DNA from: Mycobacterium sp. E3251
GTDB lineage: Bacteria; Actinomycetota; Actinomycetes; Mycobacteriales; Mycobacteriaceae
Length of the DNA: 64,000 bases
Assembly (NCBI RefSeq): GCF_001666835.1
Contig: NZ_LZJF01000197.1
Span: 38,393-102,392 of the forward strand
Reading direction: 5' to 3'
Positions 42,596 through 50,683 of the stretch are shown piece by piece. The position numbers and the translations under genes were made by a program. The notes under the pieces were generated by a model, which saw nothing but the letters and a program-made list of their open reading frames with translations, was not told where the DNA came from and did not search any database. How positions within the stretch are numbered: the stretch's first letter is position 1; each line of letters starts with the position of its first letter.

Positions 42596-43797
42596 TGGTG
42601 GTCCTTTCGTTCGAACAGTGCACCGATGAGTCGCCTGCGCTGGTTCCAGTCGGCGCCACGCAAGTCCGCGTGGCCCGATTCGGTGACGATGAGGTCGACG
42701 TCGTGCGCGGGTGTCGATGCCGGCCTGCTCAACTGCTCGACGAAAGGGGAGTGGCCGTTCACCGTGGAAGGAACAGCGATGATGGACAGGCCGCCCCGGC
42801 TCATGCTGGCCGCCGCGCAGTAGTCCGGATGTCCACCGATGCCGCCGACGATTTTCTCCCCGACTCCCTCGACGTTGATCTGACCGAACGGATCGATTTC
42901 GAGGGCGGTGTTGACCGCGACCAACGGAATGCCTCGAGACAGCCGGGTGAGGTCGTGGGTGTAGTCGATGCCGTGCAGGATCGGCTTGCCGTCGACCCAG
43001 CGGTAGAGCGTTTGGGTCCCGAACAGGTATGTGGCACTGGGCATTCTGATGAGCAGTCCGCGAGAGTCGAGGTCCACGACGGCGTCGGTCAACAGGCCGG
43101 TGTCGATGTGGAGCGGCCGTCGCGTGCGGTTGAGCAACGCGGTGCCCAGCTTGCCGGGGCCGTACTGCAACCGTGCGCCTTCGGGTACGAATCGCAGCAC
43201 CGCGTCGGCCAGGGCTTCGTGAACCGCGTCGGGAAAGACGCTGGGCATCTCGACGGGGCCCTCTGAGGTATGGCCGATGAACTCGATCGCCTCGGCGGCC
43301 AGGGGCGGGCCGGCGTCGGCGAGCGGGGCTTCCGTGTCGGCGATGGCGAAAACGGCCGTACCGGCGTCGACGATCTCGCGTTGCCAGGACACCTCGGTGC
43401 TGAAATGGAAGCGGCCCGCCCTGTCCACCAGGCGGGTGATGAGTATGTCGGGGCGGAGCACGCCTCTCATCAGCGAGACAACTGAACTGAGCCGGGTCGG
43501 GACGAAACGCGCTGTCGGCGAACCCAGTACGTTCCGCACGCCCCAGCCGGGCATAATCGCGACGACTTCGGCGAAGGCGTCGGGCTCGAACCCCTGCATG
43601 GGCGAGGGCAACCAGCCGACGACAAGTCGAACCCCACCGATCTCTCGTGCCACCGCGCTGAGCGTGGCGCACACCGAAGCGCCGTCGCCGGTACACCGCG
43701 GCGCGCCCACACCGTCGCCGAGCGCGACGGTCATGCCTGGGCGCAGCTTGTTTCGCAGTGCGGCAGAGAATTCCGTCTGTATTGGGTCGACAGTCAC
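42592..43797 (-). CDS. Acetyl-CoA hydrolase/transferase family (family I CoA-transferase-like)
   Basis: A 401-residue protein of the acetyl-CoA hydrolase/4-hydroxybutyrate CoA-transferase family. The C-terminal domain shows VAVNTALEIDPFGQINVE, where the Glu after AL is the usual acyl-enzyme residue, and GGIGGHPDYCAAASMSRGG in place of the common GGQxDF-RGA loop. It overlaps fadE on one side and the SDR on the other, so all three form one tight operon. It probably transfers CoA onto a carboxylic acid intermediate. Confidence 0.85.
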   Translation of the reverse strand: MTVDPIQTEFSAALRNKLRPGMTVALGDGVGAPRCTGDGASVCATLSAVAREIGGVRLVVGWLPSPMQGFEPDAFAEVVAIMPGWGVRNVLGSPTARFVPTRLSSVVSLMRGVLRPDILITRLVDRAGRFHFSTEVSWQREIVDAGTAVFAIADTEAPLADAGPPLAAEAIEFIGHTSEGPVEMPSVFPDAVHEALADAVLRFVPEGARLQYGPGKLGTALLNRTRRPLHIDTGLLTDAVVDLDSRGLLIRMPSATYLFGTQTLYRWVDGKPILHGIDYTHDLTRLSRGIPLVAVNTALEIDPFGQINVEGVGEKIVGGIGGHPDYCAAASMSRGGLSIIAVPSTVNGHSPFVEQLSRPASTPAHDVDLIVTESGHADLRGADWNQRRRLIGALFERKDHQ

Positions 43798-45035
43798 CGC
43801 GGCTCTTTTGGCAGACCCAATATCCGCTCTCCGAGGATGTTGCGCTGAATTTCGCTGGTGCCGCCGAGAATCGTCTGTGCGCGCGCAACCAACATCGCGC
43901 GGACCAACTCAGCGTCGTCTGAGTCGTCGGAGGGGTCGACGCAGACATCTGTGCCGAGCACTTCGGTGGCGAGGTCACCGAGGTCGCGGTCGGTCTCCGA
44001 CGTCATCAGCTTGAGAACAGAGAAGGCCGACGACGACGTATCCCCTTCCTCGATCGCGCGCTCCCAGGTGAACCGCAACAGCCACATTCGCGCCCACAGC
44101 TTCGTCATCGATTGGGCCAGAATGGGATTCAGCTGATCGCGGTCACGTGCCGCCTGCATCATTCGGTCGAGCAGCTTGAACATCCCCACGGCATTCGAAC
44201 CCAGCGTCAGCCGCTCGCGGCCCAGCGTGACCAGGGCGATCGTCCACCCTTGGCCCTCCTCGCCGATCAAGTTGTCTTCGCTCAACTCGACACCGTCTAA
44301 GAAGACCTCGTTGAACTTGCTCTCGCCGTCCATCTGCCGAAGCGGCCGCACCGAGACGCCGGCAGCATCCATCGGAACGATGAACATGCTCAACCCACGA
44401 TGTGAATCCGGTCCGGTGCGGGCGAGCAGCAAACCGAATTGCGCCGAATTCGCGGCCGAACTCCAGACCTTCTGCCCATCTATGCGCCACCCCGAGGCGG
44501 TCTTCTGCGCCTTGGTCCGCACACCGGCCAGGTCGGACCCCGCACCGGGCTCGGAGAACAGCTGTGTCCAGACATGGTCTCCCAGTCGGATGGGCTCGAG
44601 GTAGCGCGATCGCTGCTGCTCGGAGCCGAACTTGATAAGGACCGGTCCGACTAGGTCGATGGCGGTGATCGCAAGCTGGCGAGGCACCCCGGCGCGAGCG
44701 CACTCCTCGGCGAACAGCGCCTGATAGGCAACCGACGCATCGGTACCGCCGAAGTCGACCGGCCAATGCAAGCACACGTAGCCGTGCCGAGCGAGGTACT
44801 TGTGCCAGGCGCGGCCGGGCTCGATGTCCTCAGCGGTCGGCGTGGGGCCGTAGTTCCGAAGTCCCGGCGGTTTCGGCGCACCCTCCAAGAAAGCACGGAA
44901 CTGCGACCGGAGCGCCGCGACGTCCTCGGTCGCCCCGCGACCCCTCGACGTCTCAGCTGACGTCGAGTTAGATGCCGTATTCGTCAAGGACCGATTCCAT
45001 CGCGTTGAGGAGGATGATCCCGGATATCGGAGCAT
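43794..45035 (-). CDS. Acyl-CoA dehydrogenase
   Basis: A 413-residue FadE when started at ATG 45035; the first 30 residues (Ser/Thr/Asn-rich) do not look like an ACAD, and a TTG at 44987 is a possible truer start. Motifs: HWPVDFGGTDASVAYQALFAEE, LFSEPGAGSDLAGVRTKA, DGQKVWSSAAN and C-terminal TILGGTSEIQRNILGERILGLP. It is first of a three-gene operon with the CoA-transferase and SDR. Its promoter gap carries shared motif site F. Confidence 0.9.
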   Translation of the reverse strand: MLRYPGSSSSTRWNRSLTNTASNSTSAETSRGRGATEDVAALRSQFRAFLEGAPKPPGLRNYGPTPTAEDIEPGRAWHKYLARHGYVCLHWPVDFGGTDASVAYQALFAEECARAGVPRQLAITAIDLVGPVLIKFGSEQQRSRYLEPIRLGDHVWTQLFSEPGAGSDLAGVRTKAQKTASGWRIDGQKVWSSAANSAQFGLLLARTGPDSHRGLSMFIVPMDAAGVSVRPLRQMDGESKFNEVFLDGVELSEDNLIGEEGQGWTIALVTLGRERLTLGSNAVGMFKLLDRMMQAARDRDQLNPILAQSMTKLWARMWLLRFTWERAIEEGDTSSSAFSVLKLMTSETDRDLGDLATEVLGTDVCVDPSDDSDDAELVRAMLVARAQTILGGTSEIQRNILGERILGLPKEPR

Positions 45036-45057
45036 CCGAGACCTGAACCAAAATCGA
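44968..45057 (-). CDS. Possible 29-aa leader peptide overlapping the fadE start
   Basis: From TTG 45057 the minus strand encodes SILVQVSDAPISGIILLNAM and a short acidic end (VLDEYGI), terminating at 44968 inside the fadE 5' region in another frame. Its composition is unusually protein-like for an overlapping frame, and it begins immediately at the edge of motif site F. It might be a translated leader or the true start of a frameshifted gene. Evidence is weak. Confidence 0.2.
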   Translation of the reverse strand, partial: SILVQVSDAPISGIILLNAMESVLDEYGI

Positions 45058-45058
45058 C

Positions 45059-45078
45059 AAACATTTAGTTATTTCTAG
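45059..45078 (+). promoter_or_regulatory. Shared motif site F in divergent promoter
   Basis: AAACATTTAGTTATTTCT at 45059-45076 is identical over 18 bases to site G at 54390. It contains AAC-N5-GTT (45060-45070). It separates the divergent fadE (45035) and membrane-protein (45148) genes, and a TAGTGT at 45077-45084 region could be the plus-strand -10 element. Confidence 0.55.
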
Positions 45079-45147
45079 TAGTGTAGCCACCGGCGCGTTG
45101 CTTGGGCAAGGCGATTGCGCAGCGATCCGAGAAGACAGGCGGAGGAG

Positions 45148-45861
45148 ATGGACCTTAAACTGCAACGGGCGGCGGTGTGGTGCGGAGTCGTGGCACTGGC
45201 ATCCTTCGGATTGTTCTTCTGTTTGATCGCAGGTTTGATTCCACCGTTGTCACCGACATCGAGTGCTGAACACATCGCGTCGACACTGGTCGCGAACAAG
45301 CTGCGCATCCGCATCGGGCTTGCATTCTGTATGTACTTCGTCGCGTGGTTCATGCCATTCCTTGCCGCGATCTGCCTGCGGCTGCGGCAGATGGAGGGCA
45401 AGTGGGGTGTGCTGTCCATCACGCAGATTTTCTCCGGCGTCGTCGTCGTGCCGGGTTTCATCTTCCCGATGATGATTCTCGCGACGGCGACGTTCCGTCC
45501 CGGACAACGGCCGGTCGAGATCACCCAGACCCTCGATGACGTCTTCTGGTTGATGTTCGTGGGCATCGTTGGAACATTGGTCGTGCAGGCGGCGGTGTTG
45601 GCAATCGCAGCGTTTATCGACCAGCAGAACCCGCCCGTGTTTCCGCGCTGGTTCGGATACCTCAACATCTGGTATCTGGTTCTGGCGACTCCCGGGGGCG
45701 CGGTCATGCTCTTCAATGACGGACCGCTTGCTTGGAACGGGGTATTCGCGTTCTGGATTCCGTTAGTCGCGTTCAGCGTGTGGATTGTCGCCCTGGTTGC
45801 CGTTATGTTGCGATCGATCTCAGCGCAGCAGACCGCAGAGCGCGAGGTCATCGCTGCGTGA
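45148..45861 (+). CDS. Six-helix membrane protein, function unknown
   Basis: A 237-residue integral membrane protein with about six hydrophobic helices (for example VVALASFGLFFCLIAG, GLAFCMYFVAWFMPFL, MFVGIVGTLVVQAAVLAIAA, PLVAFSVWIVALVAVML) and short charged loops. GGAGGAG directly precedes ATG 45148, slightly closer than ideal; TTG 45115 is an alternative start. I recognise no transporter motif. It shares a promoter gap and motif site F with the fadE operon, suggesting a role in uptake or membrane handling of the same substrate (inference). Confidence 0.75.
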   Translation: MDLKLQRAAVWCGVVALASFGLFFCLIAGLIPPLSPTSSAEHIASTLVANKLRIRIGLAFCMYFVAWFMPFLAAICLRLRQMEGKWGVLSITQIFSGVVVVPGFIFPMMILATATFRPGQRPVEITQTLDDVFWLMFVGIVGTLVVQAAVLAIAAFIDQQNPPVFPRWFGYLNIWYLVLATPGGAVMLFNDGPLAWNGVFAFWIPLVAFSVWIVALVAVMLRSISAQQTAEREVIAA

Positions 45862-46070
45862 GATCCGGTTGGGTAGGAACCGGCTAAGAAGAATGAGAAT
45901 CTGCGTTGGCGAGATTCATGACCACCCGACTGAGCGGCCTGTCCATCGAGCCCGCCGCAGGAATGTCCAGCGACTCCACGGCCGTCACAGCAGCGACGTT
46001 GTCGCGCAGCAGTTCTGGCGTCAGCGATGACCAGCGAACAGGTTAGTGACGCCGGCGGGGAAGAGATGCC

Positions 46071-46532
46071 ATGGATGAGTTTTCGCAAGCGCGACTGACC
46101 GGAGACGCATTCGCACGACTGCTGGAAGCCCAGACCGAGTGTGTCGTCAGCTGGATTGACGGCAAGGGCCGACCGGTTTCCGCGGTGCAGACATACCTGT
46201 GGAGACAGGATGCGCTTTGGGTGACCTCGTATCGCGACCGGCCTCGGGTAAAGGCGCTGAAAGTTAACCCGCACAGCGCAGTCTGCCTGTCGAGTGCGGG
46301 TACTGAATTGCCTCTCCAGCAGATGGCCAGCGCCCGCACGCTGGCCGTCGTACATACCGACGACAGCACCGGGAGCTGGTTTTACCCGGCGTTTTGTGAA
46401 CGCGCTTTCCCTGAGATGCCCGAGGAAATGGCAATCCTGCTTGCCAAGCAGGATCGGGCAATCATCGAATTACGGCCGCAGGCCTGGAATACCTTTGACG
46501 GCAGCAGATTACGTGCCAGCCTGCGCCGGTAG
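46071..46532 (+). CDS. Pyridoxamine-5'-phosphate-oxidase-like (FMN-binding split barrel) protein
   Basis: A 153-residue split-barrel protein. The pattern TECVVSWIDGKGRPVSAVQTYLW, LWVTSYRDRPRVKALKVNP, AVCLSS fits the PNPOx-like FMN or F420-binding fold found widely in mycobacteria. GGGGAAGAG lies upstream of ATG 46071. It probably binds a flavin or deazaflavin and reduces small molecules. Not obviously in an operon with its neighbours. Confidence 0.75.
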   Translation: MDEFSQARLTGDAFARLLEAQTECVVSWIDGKGRPVSAVQTYLWRQDALWVTSYRDRPRVKALKVNPHSAVCLSSAGTELPLQQMASARTLAVVHTDDSTGSWFYPAFCERAFPEMPEEMAILLAKQDRAIIELRPQAWNTFDGSRLRASLRR

Positions 46533-46563
46533 ACCGTCCCGGGACGTAGGGGGAGTGGTCGTG

Positions 46564-46773
46564 GTGATCATCACTGACGTGAGCATAGGCCAATTGGTCG
46601 AAGCCGCCGACTGGGCGCAGCAACTGTTCGCCGGCCTTACCGACCGCTCGCAACGGTTCACTGATGCCGAACGGCACATCCTCTCTAGAACCCGCGACTG
46701 GTTAGCGCGATCGGCGAGTGTGATTGGGGCGAGGCTGTGGTGCGATCGCGCCTGGGAGGAACGCACGCAGTAG
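46564..46773 (+). CDS. Small hypothetical protein, 69 aa
   Basis: From GTG 46564 (AGGGGGAG eight bases upstream; GTGs at 46555 and 46561 are in frame) the product is helical and balanced in composition: VSIGQLVEAADWAQQLFAGL, then RFTDAERHILSRTRDWLARS. Its end overlaps the convergent TetR gene by 72 bases, which lowers confidence. No family recognised. Confidence 0.4.
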   Translation: MIITDVSIGQLVEAADWAQQLFAGLTDRSQRFTDAERHILSRTRDWLARSASVIGARLWCDRAWEERTQ

Positions 46774-47367
46774 GCCCTCATCACCGCCGACCTCGTCACC
46801 ACCCGGATCCTCGATGAGACTGAACGCGATCCGAACTATCCAGTGAGCCATGTGATACGGCGAGATGTCGGTGCGCACCTCACCGGGCACCGCGCTGGCG
46901 AATCGAGCAGCCAACCCTTCGACGATTCCCGTGCGCCATGCCTCGGACCTTTCCGCCGCGCGATGTGTTCGGGCCAAGTCGTGGGGTGCTGTCATCGACA
47001 GCATGGTCGGGTTGCTCCGCGCTGCGCGAAGCCCGGCCATCACTGCGTTGATCAATCGGTCGATGAAGGGACCATCCTCGCCGAAATAGGGATCAGCGGC
47101 CTCGACGACGAGATTGGTCGCCTTGACGAAGCACGCCGCGAGGATGGCGTCCATGTTGGGGAAATACGAATAGACGGTCGTGCGGTGGACGCCCGCCTTC
47201 GCCGCCACGTGTGTCACCTTGGTTCGGCTCGGTCCGCGCTCAGCGAAACAGGCTTCGGCCGCTTGGATGAGCCGTTCTCGCGCGTCGTCTTCCGTGAGGG
47301 GGAGGTCCGCGCCCCATGCCGGGGCGCGGTGCCTGTCCGTCCCCGCTGCCGAGTCGAGCGTGTTCAT
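46702..47367 (-). CDS. TetR/AcrR family transcriptional regulator
   Basis: A 221-residue TetR starting at ATG 47367 (GGAGGG just upstream; GTG 47385 is in frame). HTH: ERLIQAAEACFAERG, VAAKAGVHRTTVYSYFPNMDAIL. The C-terminal domain has the HWIVRIAFSLIEDPGGDEVGG stretch shared with the TetR at 5277-5906, so the two are paralogues. It is divergent from a P450 gene (47540); an inverted repeat (47432-47456) in the gap is a candidate operator, implying control of that P450 and ferredoxin. Confidence 0.87.
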   Translation of the reverse strand: MNTLDSAAGTDRHRAPAWGADLPLTEDDARERLIQAAEACFAERGPSRTKVTHVAAKAGVHRTTVYSYFPNMDAILAACFVKATNLVVEAADPYFGEDGPFIDRLINAVMAGLRAARSNPTMLSMTAPHDLARTHRAAERSEAWRTGIVEGLAARFASAVPGEVRTDISPYHMAHWIVRIAFSLIEDPGGDEVGGDEGLLRAFLPGAIAPQPRPNHTRRSR

Positions 47368-47431
47368 CGCCCTCCAAGCTTTCACCCTTAGGTTGACCGT
47401 AGGCTACATCACTCGCTAGTGTGCTGAGTGA

Positions 47432-47456
47432 ACTACAGAGTATTCAAAAGTGTAGT
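47432..47456. promoter_or_regulatory. Inverted repeat ACTACA-N13-TGTAGT in TetR/P450 gap
   Basis: Six-base arms ACTACA (47432-47437) and TGTAGT (47451-47456) flank an AT-rich centre between the divergent TetR and P450 genes. It is a candidate operator or promoter element; arms are short, so confidence is limited. Confidence 0.3.
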
Positions 47457-47539
47457 CGCAGTCGGTATCGCACCGGCTTTCCGCCAGCCCGCGCGAATCG
47501 CCGCGGAGACCGGCAGGACTCATCGAGGAGGACGCACTC

Positions 47540-48766
47540 GTGTCGATGCCAACAACGACTTCGGTTGCCGAGAATTTCGACCACCACTCGCCGGAATTCC
47601 GGGAATCGGCGCACGAAACGCTGGCCGCAATGCGATCGCGTTGCCCGGTGGCACATTCCGAGCAACATGGCGGGTTCTGGACGTTGCTCGACTACGAGTC
47701 GGTGTTCGAGGCCGCGCGCGACGATGATCTGTTCAACTCGTATCCCTCGGTGGGAGTGCCCGCGAGCGGTGCGCCGTTCCCCATCCTTCCGATCGAATCG
47801 GATCCGCCACTGACGCAAAAGCTCCGTCAGGTTACGGTCAAGGCATTCTCGCCGGGACAGGCCGAGGCGCTGCGGTCGCGCGCTCGCCGGATGGCCAGAG
47901 AGATGGTCAACGGATTCATCGAGCGCGGACACTGCGATATCGTCGGCGAACTGACGACGCCTATGCCGGCCAAGCTGATTCTGCTCATGCTCGGTTTCGA
48001 CGAATCAAAGTATTTGCAATGGGTGCACTGGGTGCATTCGATGGTGCACGACCGCACGCACGACGAGGAGAAGGCCGGTGCTGCGGTTATGGAGATGTTC
48101 GGTGAGATCTACAAGAACATGACCGAGCGTCGGGAGAGCGGTGACATTGGCGACGACGTCTTTGGCCGCATTCTGGGCGGGCAGATCGATGGAGTCCCCA
48201 TGGACGACACCCAGATCCTCATGTACACGGTGCTGATGATGTTGGGCGGCATGGACACCACCAGCGGGCTCACCGGCAACGTGCTGTTCGAACTGAGCCA
48301 GCGCCCGGAGCTGAGACAGCAGTTGATCGACGACCCGGGCCGGATCACGACGGCGACGGATGAGTTTCTGCGGCACTGCACACCAACTTTGGGGTTGGCA
48401 CGCACCGTGTCACGTGACGCGGAGTTCCACGGCAGCCAACTGGAAGCGGGGGACCGGGCAATCCTGATGTGGGCGGCCGCCAACCGTGACCCGGCCGTCT
48501 TCGAAGACCCCCATACGATCCGCCTGGACCGCGCGAACAGCCAGAAACACATGGCTTTCGGTGTCGGAATACACCGTTGCCTCGGATCTCACCTGGCTCG
48601 CGTGATGTTCCAGGAGATGCTCAGCGAAGTCCTCGAGAGACTGCCGGATTACCGCCTCGACGGCACACCCAAGCGTTTCGAAGACGCCGGTGAGGTCTGG
48701 GCCATGCGTGAACTGCCCATCGCCTTCACTCCGGGGCCACAGATTGACACCGGAGGAGAGCAGTGA
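47540..48766 (+). CDS. Cytochrome P450
   Basis: A 408-residue P450 starting at GTG 47540 (GAGGAGGA upstream). Signatures: I-helix LGGMDTTSGL, haem loop FGVGIHRCLGSHLAR with ligand C347, and DPPLTQKLRQVTVKAFSP on the helix C side. The clan is that of mycobacterial lipid or terpene hydroxylases. The next gene, overlapping by four bases, encodes a ferredoxin, so this P450 has its own electron donor. The divergent TetR probably regulates the pair. Confidence 0.93.
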   Translation: MSMPTTTSVAENFDHHSPEFRESAHETLAAMRSRCPVAHSEQHGGFWTLLDYESVFEAARDDDLFNSYPSVGVPASGAPFPILPIESDPPLTQKLRQVTVKAFSPGQAEALRSRARRMAREMVNGFIERGHCDIVGELTTPMPAKLILLMLGFDESKYLQWVHWVHSMVHDRTHDEEKAGAAVMEMFGEIYKNMTERRESGDIGDDVFGRILGGQIDGVPMDDTQILMYTVLMMLGGMDTTSGLTGNVLFELSQRPELRQQLIDDPGRITTATDEFLRHCTPTLGLARTVSRDAEFHGSQLEAGDRAILMWAAANRDPAVFEDPHTIRLDRANSQKHMAFGVGIHRCLGSHLARVMFQEMLSEVLERLPDYRLDGTPKRFEDAGEVWAMRELPIAFTPGPQIDTGGEQ

Positions 48767-48975
48767 CCATTCGCATCGAATTCGATGCCGCACATTGCGT
48801 CGGTCACGCGCTGTGCGCGGCCGCTGGACCAGACGTCTACCACCTCGACGACACCGGCTACTGCATCCCGCCCGAAGGGGAGGTCGCTGCCGCGTTCATC
48901 GACCAGGCCCACCGAGGGGCCGACGCCTGCCCCGAGCGAGCCATCACCGTCATCGAGCGTTCAACCCCGGACTAA
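48763..48975 (+). CDS. 3Fe-4S type ferredoxin, P450 partner
   Basis: A 70-residue ferredoxin with the mycobacterial CxxHxxC variation: C12, H15 and C18, plus C56 followed by Pro (ADACPERAI). Replacing one Cys by His alters the cluster redox potential in known mycobacterial P450 ferredoxins. GTG 48763 overlaps the P450 stop. It should pass electrons from a ferredoxin reductase encoded elsewhere to the P450, and perhaps to the orphan P450 at 18775. Its end overlaps the convergent MaoC-like gene by 15 bases. Confidence 0.92.
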   Translation: MTIRIEFDAAHCVGHALCAAAGPDVYHLDDTGYCIPPEGEVAAAFIDQAHRGADACPERAITVIERSTPD

Positions 48976-49443
48976 CCGTGTGGGGGTGTACTCGAGCACT
49001 TCCTCGCCGTGTTGGTTGCGGACGCTGACGGTGCTTGCCACCATGCCGCGGTCGGGCTTTTTCGTCGCACGGGATTCGGTGATGGTGACCACAGCGTGCA
49101 ACGTGTCGCCGACGTACACGGGCCGCCGCGCCGTCAAAGTCATCCCCAGGAAAGCGATCCCGGTTCCGGCGAATGCCAGGGTCTGTATCAACAATCCCTC
49201 CGCGACGCTATAGGTCAGGGCAGCCGGTACTAGTCGACGGCCGTTGCTCTCGAGGACATCTGACGCGTCCATGAAGAGTGGTTCGGTGAACCCGGCCCAG
49301 GTGACGAACTGGACGAAATCGGCTTCGGTCACCGTGCGGCTGCCGGTGCGGAAGGACAAGCCCACTGGAAGCTCATCCCAGGTCCGGCCACGGTGCAGGT
49401 GAGTCGCCTGCTCGGCCGTCGATGCGGGAACGGGATCGCTCAT
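48961..49443 (-). CDS. MaoC-like hotdog protein without the usual hydratase dyad
   Basis: A 160-residue protein of the MaoC/hydratase-2 type hotdog fold (RTVTEADFVQFVTWAGFTEPLFMD, then ARRPVYVGDTLHAVVTITE). Active MaoC hydratases have GDxNPxH near residue 50; here the aligned segment is GFTEPLFMD, with Phe at both the Asp and the His positions. It may be a non-catalytic subunit (as in paired MaoC proteins such as ChsH1-type heteromers) or a thioesterase-like protein. It is the last gene of the operon beginning at 54350. Confidence 0.8.
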   Translation of the reverse strand: MSDPVPASTAEQATHLHRGRTWDELPVGLSFRTGSRTVTEADFVQFVTWAGFTEPLFMDASDVLESNGRRLVPAALTYSVAEGLLIQTLAFAGTGIAFLGMTLTARRPVYVGDTLHAVVTITESRATKKPDRGMVASTVSVRNQHGEEVLEYTPTRLVRG

Positions 49444-49483
49444 TGGGTTCTCCTTCGCTCATATGGCCGCACGACGGACGGTC

Positions 49484-50635
49484 CTAGCCGCCCGCGGCCG
49501 CGCTCAGCTGACGGCTGATCACCAAACGCTGAATTTGGTTGGTGCCCTCGAAGATCTGCGTGATCTTCGCTTCGCGCATGTACCGCTCGACTCGGTAATC
49601 ACGCGTATAGCCATAGCCGCCGAGCACCTGAACGGCATCGGTGGTCACCTTCATCGCGGCGTCCGTGGCCACCAGCTTGGCGACCGATGCACTACGCGAA
49701 TACGGCATGCCGGCGTCGCGTCGCCGCGCGGCGTCGAGGTAGGCCGCGCGCGCCGAGTCAACGGCGGCGGCCATATCCGCCAGGACGAATCCGAGACCCT
49801 GGTGGTCGATGATGCGTCGGCCGAACGCGGTTCGCTGCCGCGCATAGGACACGGCCTCGTCCAACGCCGCTTGGGCGATGCCGACGGCGACCGCCGCGAT
49901 GCCGAGCCGTCCACTGTCGAGCGCGCTGAATGCGATGGAGAGGCCTTGGCCTTCCTCGCCGATTCGCCGCTCCACGGCCAGTTCGACTGCGTCGTAGAAG
50001 GCCGACGTGGTGGGCACTCCGTTGAGCCCCATCTTGTCTTCGGGCGGACCGAATGTGAGCCCCGCCGCGTCACCCGGTACGAGGAAACAACTGATGCCGC
50101 GCGACCCTTCAGCGGTGCGCGCAAACAGCGTATAGAAGTCGGCCACACCGCCATGTGTGATCCACGCTTTGGTGCCGGTGATCTGGTATCCGTCGACCGT
50201 TCGCACCGCTTGGCACCGGAGGGCGGCGGCGTCGGATCCCGCGTCGGGTTCGGACAGGCTGTAGGCGCCGATCGTGGCGCCACCGAGCATGTCCGGGAGC
50301 CACCGCCGCCGCTGGTCTTCGGAACCGAATGCCAGCAACGGATGGCATGCGAGGCTGTGCACGCTGACCGCCACCGCCACCGCCGCCCAGCGTGCCGCCA
50401 ACTCTTCCAACACCTGGAGGTACACCTCAAACGGTTGGCCGCCGCCGCCCCAATCGTCGGGTTGCGACAGGCTCAGCAGCCCCGCGTCGCCCAGTGTCTT
50501 GAAAACCCCTTCGGGATAGGTGTGTTCACGTTCATGGTGATCGACGATGGGATCAAGAGCTTTGTCGGCCACCTGCCGCACCAGGTCGATGAGGTCGCGC
50601 GCTTCCGGTGTCGGCAGTAGTCGCTCGACGGTCAC
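49484..50635 (-). CDS. Acyl-CoA dehydrogenase, short/medium-chain type
   Basis: A 383-residue homotetramer-type acyl-CoA dehydrogenase starting at GTG 50635 (GAGGAGG upstream; TTG 50668 is in frame). Motifs: SLSEPDAGSDAAALRCQA, RTAFGRRIIDHQG, LGGYGYTRDYRVERYMREA and QIFEGTNQIQR with the catalytic base at about E363, as in butyryl-CoA dehydrogenase. All features of an active enzyme are present, unlike several of its neighbours. It lies between the 718-residue fused dehydrogenase and the MaoC-like gene in one operon. Confidence 0.93.
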   Translation of the reverse strand: MTVERLLPTPEARDLIDLVRQVADKALDPIVDHHEREHTYPEGVFKTLGDAGLLSLSQPDDWGGGGQPFEVYLQVLEELAARWAAVAVAVSVHSLACHPLLAFGSEDQRRRWLPDMLGGATIGAYSLSEPDAGSDAAALRCQAVRTVDGYQITGTKAWITHGGVADFYTLFARTAEGSRGISCFLVPGDAAGLTFGPPEDKMGLNGVPTTSAFYDAVELAVERRIGEEGQGLSIAFSALDSGRLGIAAVAVGIAQAALDEAVSYARQRTAFGRRIIDHQGLGFVLADMAAAVDSARAAYLDAARRRDAGMPYSRSASVAKLVATDAAMKVTTDAVQVLGGYGYTRDYRVERYMREAKITQIFEGTNQIQRLVISRQLSAAAGG

Positions 50636-50683
50636 GGTCTTCTCAAGCCTCCTCGCGGACTGTGTCAATCACGGCCGTTCGCT

